DNA of 14,471 bases from Gemmatimonas sp. UBA7669 (GTDB lineage: Bacteria > Gemmatimonadota > Gemmatimonadetes > Gemmatimonadales > Gemmatimonadaceae). The translations under genes were made by a program, and so were the position numbers. The stretch covers positions 1-14,471 of the forward strand of contig NZ_DLHL01000022.1 in assembly GCF_002483225.1 (NCBI RefSeq), in the 5' to 3' direction. The first letter of the stretch is position 1. Every line of letters begins with the position of its first letter. This document shows positions 7,361-14,453 of the stretch, piece by piece. A model generated the notes under the pieces. It did no database searches. It worked only from the letters and a program-made list of their open reading frames with translations, and had not been told where the DNA came from.

Positions 7361-8806
7361 TCAGACCTCCTGGCGCACGTGCGGTGGCGTGCTCGACGGC
7401 GGTCCGCCCTTTTGCGGATTGGGCTTCGGCGCGGGTTTGGCGGGCGGTGTGCTCGATCCATGGTTCATGCCGGGCATATCCGCCATGCCGGGCATGTCGG
7501 GCATTCCGGGGATCTTCGACATGGAGTCGGGCACCGGCCCGGCCGGGCGCGGACCTGCTGGCGGCGGCGTCTCGCTCGCCCCTCCCATATTCATGCCCGG
7601 CATGTTGCCCATACCGCCCAGCGCCGATTTCAGGTTCGACTCCGCGTCGACCAGGAAGGTGGCGGACGCGACCACGGTATCACCGACGCTCAGTCCCGAG
7701 AGCACAACCACGCGATCATCGGACGCATCACCGATGGTGACATCTTTCGGAACCAGCGCCCCGTTGCTCGCGCGAACGAACACCAGCACGCGTCGGCCGG
7801 TTGCGAGCACCGCCGACCGGGGCACCGTCAGGACGGGCCGCTCACTCGAACTCGTGAGGACCATCGTCGCGTACATGCCGGGCTTGAGTTCGGCGCCCAC
7901 GTTCGGCAGTGCGACGCGAACCCGCAGGGTGCGCGTGTCCTGGTTCACGGTGGGATACACGTACGCCACGCGCCCGGTCCGCTGCTCTCCCGGCAACGAC
8001 GCAAATTCCATGGTGATCGGGGCACCAACGCGGGCAAGGGGGGCGTACTGTTCGTAGATCTCCCCATCGACCCAGACGGTGTTGAGGTCCGCAATGCGGT
8101 AGACCGCGTCGCCGGCCATGATGCGTTGGCCACTGAGCACGGGTTTGTCGACCACGAACCCATCGATCGGCGATCGCAGGGTCAAGGTGCGACGTACCTG
8201 GCCGCTCGTTTCGATGGCGTCGATGTCGGCCGCCGGAATGTCCCAATAGCTCAAGCGCCGACGCGCGGACGCCACCAGCTCCTCCGCGGAGCGTCGCGCC
8301 TCTGGGGATCCATTCTGCACGTCCGCCGCGAGTCGTCGTGCGAGCAGCAGCTCTTCCTGCGCCGTCACGAGCATCGGCGCGTAGATCGTGAACAGTGCAT
8401 CCCCGCGCCGTACCGGCTGGCCGGTGAAGTTGAGGTACAACTGCTCCACCCAGCCGTCGATCTTGGGTGCAATCACCTTGACCCGCGTCTCGTCGTAGCT
8501 GACGATCCCCACGGCGCGCAGCTCGCGCTTCAGCGGCGCCAGCGTGACCGGCGCGAACGTCACGCCGATGCGATCGGCATCGGCCCGACTCAGCATGACG
8601 GGGCCGGCCTCCGTCGCCGGCGCGGCGCCGCCGTGGTTGTGCCCAGCGGGAACGGCCGATGCGTCAGGGGATTTCCGGGTGGCCAGGTACACCGCGGCAA
8701 ACGCGCCCACGAGCAGGAGTGCCGCTCCGGCGATCATCCCCATCCGGCGACGCACTGGGTGACGCGTCGGCGAATCAAAGGGAGAGGTTTCAATGGGTGA
8801 CGACAT
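7361..8806 (-). CDS. cusB: CusB-like periplasmic adaptor with Met-rich C-terminal tail
   Basis: A 481-residue membrane-fusion protein linking the CusA pump to the outer-membrane channel. The ATG at 8806 shares one base with the TGA of the upstream channel gene (TGATG), and GAGG lies about nine bases upstream. A single membrane anchor spans about 22-42, followed by a short HNHGG patch. The lipoyl/hairpin/beta-barrel core is visible: VIAPKIDGWVEQLYLNFTGQ (111-130), a helical hairpin about 145-185, the matching half-lipoyl RSPIDGFVVDKPVLSGQ (211-227), the barrel with YPTVNQDTRTLRVRV (284-298), and a final domain to about 395. After this comes an extra tail: residues 399-449 hold repeated Met motifs (MGNMPGMNMGG, then a run of PGM/PDM repeats ending MNHG), then a Pro/Lys-rich end. 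The tail is encoded at 7460-7612 by degenerate short repeats and resembles Met-rich copper-binding segments of periplasmic chaperones. The YxCPMHP heavy-metal domain found in some relatives is absent. Confidence 0.95.
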   Translation of the reverse strand: MSSPIETSPFDSPTRHPVRRRMGMIAGAALLLVGAFAAVYLATRKSPDASAVPAGHNHGGAAPATEAGPVMLSRADADRIGVTFAPVTLAPLKRELRAVGIVSYDETRVKVIAPKIDGWVEQLYLNFTGQPVRRGDALFTIYAPMLVTAQEELLLARRLAADVQNGSPEARRSAEELVASARRRLSYWDIPAADIDAIETSGQVRRTLTLRSPIDGFVVDKPVLSGQRIMAGDAVYRIADLNTVWVDGEIYEQYAPLARVGAPITMEFASLPGEQRTGRVAYVYPTVNQDTRTLRVRVALPNVGAELKPGMYATMVLTSSSERPVLTVPRSAVLATGRRVLVFVRASNGALVPKDVTIGDASDDRVVVLSGLSVGDTVVASATFLVDAESNLKSALGGMGNMPGMNMGGASETPPPAGPRPAGPVPDSMSKIPGMPDMPGMADMPGMNHGSSTPPAKPAPKPNPQKGGPPSSTPPHVRQEV

Positions 8807-10278
8807 CAGCGGAGTCCTCGGCGCGAGGCATCGCGCAAGATGGAGGAATGAGTGGGCGCGTCTGGTGACGTGGGCGCGGGCGGTAGGTCTCGGCTATCGG
8901 GCGGTTCAGACGTCGAGTCAACCAAAGACCGACCAACAAGCATCTCGAGTTCGGCCCATGCGCGCCCCTCGTCCGCTTCCAAAACCGCGAGTTCCTGCCG
9001 GAAACGGTTCACCGTCGTACGGCTGTCGAGCACGGTCATGAACGGGACGGAGCCCACGCGGTACGCCGAGAGCGACGAGGTGACGCTCGCTTCTGCCTGC
9101 GGCAGGATCGTGGTGCGATACAGCAGCTGCAGCGCTCGGGCGCGCGATAGATCGGCAAACGCTTCGGCGACACTCCCTCGCGTGTCCGAACGCATGGCCG
9201 CGAGATCGGCACTCGCCATACGTCGCATGGCCACGGCCTCCTCGCGCATCTTGAGCTGCCGACTGCGGGCGAAGATCGGCACCGAAGCGCCCACCATGAG
9301 GCTCGCCATGCGATCGGTTCCCGACGACATGGCCGTCGGATCGGCGCTGGCAACTGCACGCCGCTGCCCATACTGCACGCCGATTTCGAAGTCCGGCCAG
9401 ATCTCCTTTCGTGCGAGCAGTTCGGACGCTTCGGCCGCCCTCACTTCCTGTTCGCCCGATTGGATCATCGGTCGGCTGGCGGCCGCGGCGCGCTGAAGCG
9501 AATCGACGCGCGGCAATGCGGCCGGATAGGACGGGAGTTGCACTGGTGGAAGCGCCGGCTCGACCGGGCGATCGAGGAGCGCGGCAAGACGAGCGGAGGC
9601 CGCCTCGCGCATCGCACGCATGCGGATGATTTCCTCATCCATGCGTGCCACCTCCACCTGCGCGCGCAGCACATCCGCCTGCCGTCCCTCGCCGACGCGA
9701 TACATGCTCTCCGCGATGCTTGCCAGGTCCTGCATCAGGCGGCGCGACTCGCTGGCGACCTCGATGGAGCGATCAAGTTGATAGAGATCGTAGAAGGCGG
9801 CTGCCGCGCTCGCCCGCTGCTCCCACCGGGTATCGGCCGCGCGCGAACGCTCCGCAGCCGCCTGTGCATCAGCCGCGCGACCGGCCGCCGCGAGCTTGCC
9901 GTTGAGTGGCAGCATTTGGGTGATCTGCACCTGGTTCATCCCCAGCGTCTCCATCGGGCGGAGCGACGGCACGCCATAGTTCATGAAGCCCAGTTGCACC
10001 TGCGGATCGGGGAGGCGCCGGGAGCCCGGCACGCGTGCCTCGGCGGCTCGGGCCCGTTGACGAGCGGCCTCGACCCGTGGACTGCGTTTCACCATCTCGG
10101 CGTATACGTCGGCGAGGCGGAGCGGTGCGACACGGGACGTGTCTGCTTGCGCCACCAGCGCGTGCGACGTGCCGAGTATCAGCACCGCGACGGCGACGCC
10201 AACCCTCAAGGGGCGGGGAACGCGAACGACGTCACGGCGTGCACTGGATTGCATCCAGCACGTGAGCAGGATGGACAC
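8806..10278 (-). CDS. cusC: TolC/CusC-like outer-membrane efflux channel
   Basis: A 490-residue outer-membrane factor forming the exit duct of the Cus complex. The GTG at 10278 is chosen because TGGAGGT lies seven bases upstream; an ATG at 10254 would give a shorter leader but has no ribosome-binding site. The signal peptide core is VGVAVAVLILGTSHALVAQ (26-44). Two outer-membrane efflux repeats follow: about 52-240 and 265-452, rich in heptad-like Ala/Arg/Glu helices (for example AARQRARAAEARVPG and QADVLRAQVEVARMDEE). The second repeat holds SLSAYRVGSVPFMTVLDSR (402-420), the usual YxxG-x-FxxVLD motif of this family. No lipobox Cys follows the leader, so it is apparently not lipidated, unlike E. 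coli CusC. Gene order and the one-base overlap with cusB support the Cus role; by sequence alone it could serve another RND pump. Confidence 0.93.
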   Translation of the reverse strand: MSILLTCWMQSSARRDVVRVPRPLRVGVAVAVLILGTSHALVAQADTSRVAPLRLADVYAEMVKRSPRVEAARQRARAAEARVPGSRRLPDPQVQLGFMNYGVPSLRPMETLGMNQVQITQMLPLNGKLAAAGRAADAQAAAERSRAADTRWEQRASAAAAFYDLYQLDRSIEVASESRRLMQDLASIAESMYRVGEGRQADVLRAQVEVARMDEEIIRMRAMREAASARLAALLDRPVEPALPPVQLPSYPAALPRVDSLQRAAAASRPMIQSGEQEVRAAEASELLARKEIWPDFEIGVQYGQRRAVASADPTAMSSGTDRMASLMVGASVPIFARSRQLKMREEAVAMRRMASADLAAMRSDTRGSVAEAFADLSRARALQLLYRTTILPQAEASVTSSLSAYRVGSVPFMTVLDSRTTVNRFRQELAVLEADEGRAWAELEMLVGRSLVDSTSEPPDSRDLPPAPTSPDAPTHSSILRDASRRGLR

Positions 10279-10410
10279 GGACCGACCTCCACGAGTGATC
10301 TCTTTGCGTAGCGTGCGCAGCTACTCACCGTTGCGCAGAACGGGTCGCACGACTCACAGCCCAGCGGGAACGCGGACAAGACGGCGGGATGTGGACACCG
10401 CCGATGCGGG

Positions 10411-10884
10411 TCAACCCCGTGGCGGGGGAACGTCCGGTGCGTGCGCCAGTGAGGCGAGGCGGCGCGGCAGGCAGAACACCCAACACTCATCGACCGCGAG
10501 CGTCCATGTGGTCCACTCCACCAGGGCAAGCCGCACCATTGGCGAGCCGCCGTGGCACCCGGCGCCCAGCAGCGGATGCGGGCATGGACAGTTGATGGGG
10601 CAATCGCTCGGGCAATGGCGCGACGGCGCCGTCGGCTCGACCTGAGCGCTCACGGGCCGGTGTACTCGTTCGTGTCCGCTTCGCGCACCGTGCACACACG
10701 CGTGGGCAGCCTGTGGCGACGGCACCGCCACGCGAGCCCCTTCCGCACGACTGCTCCCGCCCGGCACTGCCAGCAGCAGGGTGAACAGTGTGGTTAGGAC
10801 TCGACGAATGGCAGTCACGAGAGGCACGAGAGGCACGAGAGGCACGAGAGGGTCAGGACGCGCGGCAACGAGGGTCGACCTCAA
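10411..10884 (-). CDS. Small Cys/His-rich exported protein heading the cus operon
   Basis: The open frame gives up to 157 residues from a TTG at 10884. No start has a good ribosome-binding site. A GTG at 10818 (residue 23) would give a much more typical Sec leader: TAIRR, then VLTTLFTLLLAV, then a likely cut after SSRA. Between the two lies a nine-base tandem repeat encoding VPL units. The mature part has eight Cys and many His: C63, the cluster CPSDCPINCPCPHP (C91, C95, C99, C101), C110-H111, and C134/C138 in a Trp-rich stretch (EWTTWTLAVDECWVFC). It ends in VPPPRG. Cluster and C-terminus recall small Cys-rich metal-binding proteins (CopL or DUF2946 types) at the head of proteobacterial copper operons, but homology is not shown. 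It lies 132 bases upstream of cusC and 43 bases downstream of an operator copy. A periplasmic metal-binding or sensing role is inferred. Confidence 0.65.
   Translation of the reverse strand: MRSTLVAARPDPLVPLVPLVPLVTAIRRVLTTLFTLLLAVPGGSSRAEGARVAVPSPQAAHACVHGARSGHERVHRPVSAQVEPTAPSRHCPSDCPINCPCPHPLLGAGCHGGSPMVRLALVEWTTWTLAVDECWVFCLPRRLASLAHAPDVPPPRG
10816..10851. repeat. Four-copy 9-bp tandem repeat
   Basis: CACGAGAGG is repeated four times exactly. On the minus strand it reads in frame with the Cys-rich gene, adding VPL units and placing a GTG codon every nine bases. Because the unit is a multiple of three, changes in copy number would keep the frame but move the distance between promoter and candidate start codons. 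Confidence 0.9.
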
Positions 10885-10927
10885 GAGTATCGGCGAGCGC
10901 GCATCGATCCTGTGGGCGCTTTCTTGA

Positions 10928-10944
10928 TTTTACGTAGGTTAAAC
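10928..10944 (-). promoter_or_regulatory. Putative copper-regulon operator, copy 3 (upstream of the Cys-rich/cusCBA operon)
   Basis: TTTTACGTAGGTTAAAC contains the third copy of TTTACnnAGnnTAAA (10929-10943), with TTTA/TAAA arms and a seven-base spacer. A second perfect inverted repeat, GTAGG-TTAAACT-CCTAC (10934-10950), overlaps it. The pair lies 44-66 bases upstream of the TTG start of the operon's first gene. TTGTGT (10954-10949 on the minus strand) could be a -35, but the matching -10 is poor, as at activator-dependent promoters. Confidence 0.6.
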
Positions 10945-10953
10945 TCCTACACA

Positions 10954-10968
10954 AGGGTGCGAGACCCT
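10954..10968 (-). terminator. Short hairpin after the nuclease-like gene
   Basis: AGGGT-GCGAG-ACCCT is a perfect five-base-pair stem beginning eight bases beyond the TAG of the 10976-12283 gene on the minus strand. It is weak and has only a short T-containing tail (TGTGT). It lies between that gene and the copper operator. Confidence 0.35.
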
Positions 10969-10975
10969 CGATCCG

Positions 10976-12283
10976 CTACAGGCGCCGAGCGATCGCCTCA
11001 ACCGGGCGCAGACCCTGACCAAACCTCGCCATGGCCTCACGATGCGTCTCGAGCGCGGTGTACGGCAGGAAGCGTACTTCCAAGTCGGCCACGCGACTGA
11101 ACGCGGGTCTTGCGAGCTGCGTGCGGACGTCGGATTCCCGATTGTCGGGGGCGACCAGGAAGAGTCCGCGGGTGGCCTGCGTCGGTGCGCCGAGCGCCAG
11201 GTCCAGCAGGCGGACGATCCCCGAGTAGATGGACGTCGTATGCTCGACCTCGAACGCGCCGGCGATCCGAGCCGGTGAGCCATTCTCACCCCGCTCGATC
11301 CACAGGACATCGATCAGGCGAACCACGTCCACCCCCGGAGCACCCTCCATGGCCGAAGGCAGCGAGGTGGCGCAGCCATCGCCGAGTTTTCCGCCGGCGT
11401 AGGATCGGCTCCGGTCATTCGAGGCAATCCAGACATCGAAGCCGAGCGCCACGCCCAGATCGCGGAGCCACCCCTGCACCTCCGTGTGCGTGCGATCGCT
11501 TTCTCGATTGGCCGCGAGTGCCCGCGCCGACGCCGCATCCTCGCGCACCTTGGCCAGATCCGCTTCCCACTCGGCCTCGGCACGCGACCCCGCCGCCATC
11601 ATCTCGGGTGGCGCAGCGTATCGCCCCGTGCCAATGTCAAACAGCAGGGCGGCGATCGCCCCCAGGTCATTGGACAACAGATCGCGGTACTCCGCGTTCA
11701 GCTTGAGCATGCCGGCGCGCATGGCGAGATAGTCGGGCCATCGCCCGAGCCGAACCTTCGCGCCCGTGAGTGCGTTGTAGCCGTTCACAATCGCCGTGTT
11801 GAATGGCGGCGTGATCGTGGGATGCAGAAAGTACAACAGGTTCGCGGCGCTCGGACCGAGCCCCTTGATACCGTGCGACTCCAAGCGGTGAATCGCGCTC
11901 AGCACGTGCTCTTCGGTGTTGCAGCACACGCAGCTATCAAGGAACTGTCCGAATGCCCGCTGGTTGTCCGGTGACTCGTAGATGTCAGGGATGCGCAGCT
12001 TGGGCTTCCAGAGCCACGCATGGTCGGCGCCCTTGAACATCTGCCGTTGCTCGGCGATCGAATGCACGACCGTCTCGAGTGACGAGCCCCGGTACGCGTT
12101 GCCGAAGGTACCGGCGGCGATCTCCTGAACGACCTCTTGAAGGCCGCGACGGATGGAGCGAAAGTTCTTGACGCGTTCCTCCCAGAGGAACCACGTGCGG
12201 AACGTGCTGGCGTGGTCGTCGCGCCAACGGTTGATGAGTTGGCGGCGGAGATCACTGGCGGAGCGCGTGTTCAGTATTGACAT
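10976..12283 (-). CDS. Putative HhH/PD-(D/E)xK nuclease-like protein
   Basis: A 435-residue cytoplasmic protein with no leader. The ATG at 12283 has no clear ribosome-binding site. The N-terminal half (1-222) is helical and holds HGIKGLGPSAANLLYFLHP (137-155), which fits a helix-hairpin-helix. PPFNTAIVNGYN (159-170) sits where HhH-GPD DNA glycosylases have their PxxDTxV segment, but with Asn for the Asp. A CVCC cluster (118-121) precedes it. A charged helical linker (233-262) leads to a C-terminal half (about 263-435) that suits a PD-(D/E)xK fold: VDVVRLIDVLWIE with D318/D325, then AFEVEHTTSIYSGIVRLLDL with E345 and E347, then a strand-like GLFLVAP. The reading as DNA-binding half plus nuclease half is inference from motif shape. 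A restriction-like or repair nuclease is possible. No methyltransferase gene is in the window. Its 3' end abuts the copper operon promoter, but nothing links it to metals. Confidence 0.75.
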   Translation of the reverse strand: MSILNTRSASDLRRQLINRWRDDHASTFRTWFLWEERVKNFRSIRRGLQEVVQEIAAGTFGNAYRGSSLETVVHSIAEQRQMFKGADHAWLWKPKLRIPDIYESPDNQRAFGQFLDSCVCCNTEEHVLSAIHRLESHGIKGLGPSAANLLYFLHPTITPPFNTAIVNGYNALTGAKVRLGRWPDYLAMRAGMLKLNAEYRDLLSNDLGAIAALLFDIGTGRYAAPPEMMAAGSRAEAEWEADLAKVREDAASARALAANRESDRTHTEVQGWLRDLGVALGFDVWIASNDRSRSYAGGKLGDGCATSLPSAMEGAPGVDVVRLIDVLWIERGENGSPARIAGAFEVEHTTSIYSGIVRLLDLALGAPTQATRGLFLVAPDNRESDVRTQLARPAFSRVADLEVRFLPYTALETHREAMARFGQGLRPVEAIARRL

Positions 12284-12644
12284 TCGGGAAAACTACTGCG
12301 CCCGATTCAGCTTACAACAGGTGACGGTCCCGCCGCGTCTGCTCCAATCGTCGACAGACGGTTGTTGGGTTGAGGGGGAAAGGATACGCGCCTACAATGC
12401 GCGTCGAGGAATTCATCACGCAAAGCGACTATTGAAGCACGCGATGTGTGCGTTCTGCGCGGACTTCCACCGTCGCGCTTGCACAAGCCAGACCGGCTTG
12501 TACTCTCGATTTCGTCCGCACCATGCCACAGCGACTTGCAGCGATGGCCGGACCTTTCTGACGTTCGCCCTCGGCTGGCCGAGGAATTGCGCCACAGAAT
12601 TGGGGCGCGAATTGTCTGAAAGCATCTGTTGCCGTCCAACGATC
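12284..12644. other. Divergent intergenic region
   Basis: These 361 bases separate two divergent genes. Frames stay open here (one plus frame even continues from inside the nuclease gene), but their products are scattered Cys, His and Arg without sensible segments, so no gene is called. No hairpin, repeat or copper operator copy was found. The promoters of both neighbours should lie here; TTGTAA on the minus strand (12317-12312) is a weak -35 candidate for the nuclease-like gene. Confidence 0.4.
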
Positions 12645-13478
12645 ATGTACTACGACAGAATCGATCCTACGCTGCTGCCACCGCCGAAAGCACGTAGCAC
12701 TACGCGACCGACGCGCCCGTTCGATCTTCTCGTGCTGACGTGGCCGTGGTTCGATTCGGCGTCCGAAGGGCAGCGCAAGGCCGCGCTGACGCTGAACGCC
12801 ATTGTGGCCCTCTGCCTTGAGCCAGGCCGAACGAGTCTTCCGAAGCGGCTACGAGATGAGAACCGCCTTCGGGACGCGCTGCAGCTTGCCGTTGATATAC
12901 CGCCCCTGCTCGCGAAGACCGCTGTTTCATGCGATGCCGGCCTTCTGCTTTTCGAACGACCGAACCTTGGAGAGGCAGCAGCCGCGGCGGCGCTGGATCA
13001 AGTGATTCGGCTCGCCGGGATTGAAGACCCGTGCTGGGCGGACCAGCGATCGACTTGCTGCACGGTCGACTTCGCGGACGCCCTGAAGTCGAAGTGGCGT
13101 CGAATCGCGGTTGACGTTGCGCGGCCGCTCATGCGCGTGATCACCAACTATCGCGTCCTCGGCTTGCCGCTACCGCTACACAAGAGGGGCATAGCCATCG
13201 CACTCATCGCACTCGCGTGTGACAACGCCGCCGCCCCGCATGAGCGCGCGTGGGCTCTCAGAGCGACGGAAATGGAAAGATGGGGATCATCGACACTGCT
13301 TCTCGACCTGGCGCTCATTCCCGAAACCGTCGTCAACCTCGCCTTCGACCAGCAGGAGCTCGCGGCTATCCGGGAGCGCGTTGCGTCGGCCGCGTCGCGC
13401 GTACCGAGCGTAGTGCACGAATCAAACGCGGCCGATGAAGCCGAAGGCGGTGGCCACTGCCAACTCTCTTGTTGGTGA
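12645..13478 (+). CDS. Hypothetical protein
   Basis: A 277-residue protein if started at the ATG at 12645; the frame is open much further upstream, but that part does not look coding. No ribosome-binding site is evident. The start region reads MYYDRIDPTLLPPPKA, then FDLLVLTWPWFDSASEGQRK, then long amphipathic helical stretches. Examples are ALTLNAIVALCL, LRDALQLAVDIPPLLAKT, and a more hydrophobic stretch with the repeat-like IAIALIALAC (about 188-197). There is no leader and no clear membrane span. Six Cys are scattered rather than clustered. The C-terminus (AADEAEGGGHCQLSCW) is low complexity. No family is recognised. It is divergent from the nuclease-like gene and convergent with the next one. 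Its codon use is somewhat less GC-biased at third positions than the cus genes, which may mean separate origin. Confidence 0.55.
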   Translation: MYYDRIDPTLLPPPKARSTTRPTRPFDLLVLTWPWFDSASEGQRKAALTLNAIVALCLEPGRTSLPKRLRDENRLRDALQLAVDIPPLLAKTAVSCDAGLLLFERPNLGEAAAAAALDQVIRLAGIEDPCWADQRSTCCTVDFADALKSKWRRIAVDVARPLMRVITNYRVLGLPLPLHKRGIAIALIALACDNAAAPHERAWALRATEMERWGSSTLLLDLALIPETVVNLAFDQQELAAIRERVASAASRVPSVVHESNAADEAEGGGHCQLSCW

Positions 13479-13497
13479 TCGAGTGAGCGAATGCCTT

Positions 13498-13519
13498 GGC
13501 GCGCTTCTCTCCTAGCGCC
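13498..13519. terminator. Weak hairpin between convergent genes
   Basis: GGCGC (13498-13502) pairs with GCGCC (13515-13519) across the stop codon of the 13512-14300 gene, in the 33-base gap between two convergent genes. An alternative pairing with CGCGCC at 13519-13524 gives six pairs. There is no T-run, so support is thin. Confidence 0.25.
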
Positions 13520-14300
13520 GCGCCGCGCCTGGCGGCACCGTCACATCACTTAGCCGCTCACCCTTCACCGTGAACTGTTGCTTCCCGCTCTTCCAAGATA
13601 CGCTGAAGCGCGTAGGCGTATCCCCCGAGGCCATTGGTTCAGTTAAGCCGCGTTCGCGCTCCCTTTTGGACCAGCTCTCGACCGGCGGAAGTGAGGTCTG
13701 TGCGTCACCGATCCAGCTCCGCGCCGCCTGCACCGCGGGGTGCAAGGCCGGAGGCGAGACTTCCAAGCGGATACCGAACCGCGTGGTATCACGCGACGAC
13801 AGCAACAGCATATACGCACCGGAGGCTTGCCGACCCGACAGCGGTCCGTGTTGCTCGGCCATGGTCGACGGCAGATCTTCGAGGGCCATCGCCGTGTGAA
13901 AGCGGCCGAGATAGCCCGTGTACGGATCATTCTCCCACTTGTCGTGCAAGAGCGTCTGAGTGCGCAGAAAATAGGCGAGGGAATCCCGTCCATCGCGAAT
14001 CAGCCAGACGCGATACGTGCCGAAGAAGGGGACCGCAGGAGCGGAGACTTTGCCAACGGCAGTGGGACCGTTTTCGAAGAGGCCCGCGCCAACAGTTGCG
14101 CTGTAGATTTTCGCGCTGCCCTTGCAGATCGCACGGGCGAGGAAGCCTCCCCCGCACTGTCCTACCTGCGCCTTGGCGCTGTCCGTCGCCGATCGCACGG
14201 AATCGGATACTGCCACTTGCGCGCCCGCGACGTGCGACGCGATCAACGTCGCAATGACACCCACGAACGCGTATCGACGATGGCGCGGAATCCAGTTCAT
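13512..14300 (-). CDS. Secreted protein of unknown function
   Basis: A 262-residue protein. The ATG at 14300 is chosen over in-frame codons at 14321 and 14378 because GGAG lies five bases upstream and the product then starts with a clean Sec leader: NWIPRHRR, hydrophobic YAFVGVIATLIASHVAGA, and a likely cut near AGAQ-VAV. The mature protein has two Cys in a short segment (GQCGGGFLARAICKG), which could form a disulfide. A central region with strand-like segments follows (PFFGTYRVWLIRDGRDSLAYFLRT, ASGAYMLLLSSRDTTRFGIRLEV), then a basic, Pro-rich linker and a final strand pair (RFSVSWKSGKQQFTVKG). This suggests a beta-rich periplasmic or surface domain. No family or active-site motif is recognised. 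An unusual row of stem-loops lies upstream. Confidence 0.75.
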   Translation of the reverse strand: MNWIPRHRRYAFVGVIATLIASHVAGAQVAVSDSVRSATDSAKAQVGQCGGGFLARAICKGSAKIYSATVGAGLFENGPTAVGKVSAPAVPFFGTYRVWLIRDGRDSLAYFLRTQTLLHDKWENDPYTGYLGRFHTAMALEDLPSTMAEQHGPLSGRQASGAYMLLLSSRDTTRFGIRLEVSPPALHPAVQAARSWIGDAQTSLPPVESWSKRERERGLTEPMASGDTPTRFSVSWKSGKQQFTVKGERLSDVTVPPGAARR

Positions 14301-14334
14301 GGCGTCTCCATGCAGAAGCATTTTTTGTTTGATT

Positions 14335-14432
14335 GGCCGAACGGCGTTCGGCCCTCGAAAGCGAGGTGTCACAGACACCTGTAGACGTATCGCCCGCGCT
14401 CGGAATCCCTCACGTCGTGTTGGGTGAGGGAT
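14335..14432. repeat. Row of four perfect stem-loops
   Basis: Four exact inverted repeats follow one another: GGCCGAAC-ggc-GTTCGGCC (14335-14353), CCTCG-aaag-CGAGG (14353-14366), GGTGTC-aca-GACACC (14365-14379) and ATCCCTCAC-N10-GTGAGGGAT (14405-14432). The first two share one base and the second and third share two. They lie upstream of the secreted-protein gene and 21 bases from a probable insertion-sequence end. They could be a structured leader, old terminators, or a hairpin-rich target of a mobile element. Confidence 0.7.
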
Positions 14433-14453
14433 CCGGGGCGACGTGACTTAGCA

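Noticed and set aside
7379..8800. A 473-codon plus-strand open frame opposite cusB
   Set aside because: Shadow of cusB for the same reason; no leader, domain or ribosome-binding site supports it.
10816..10851. Possible CRISPR-like array
   Set aside because: The nine-base units are directly tandem with no spacers, so this is a simple tandem repeat.
12153..12644. Upstream extension of the 12645 gene (open frame from 12153)
   Set aside because: The first part overlaps the nuclease-like gene antisense and the rest reads as scattered Cys/His/Arg without secondary-structure sense; the ATG at 12645 is where protein-like sequence begins.
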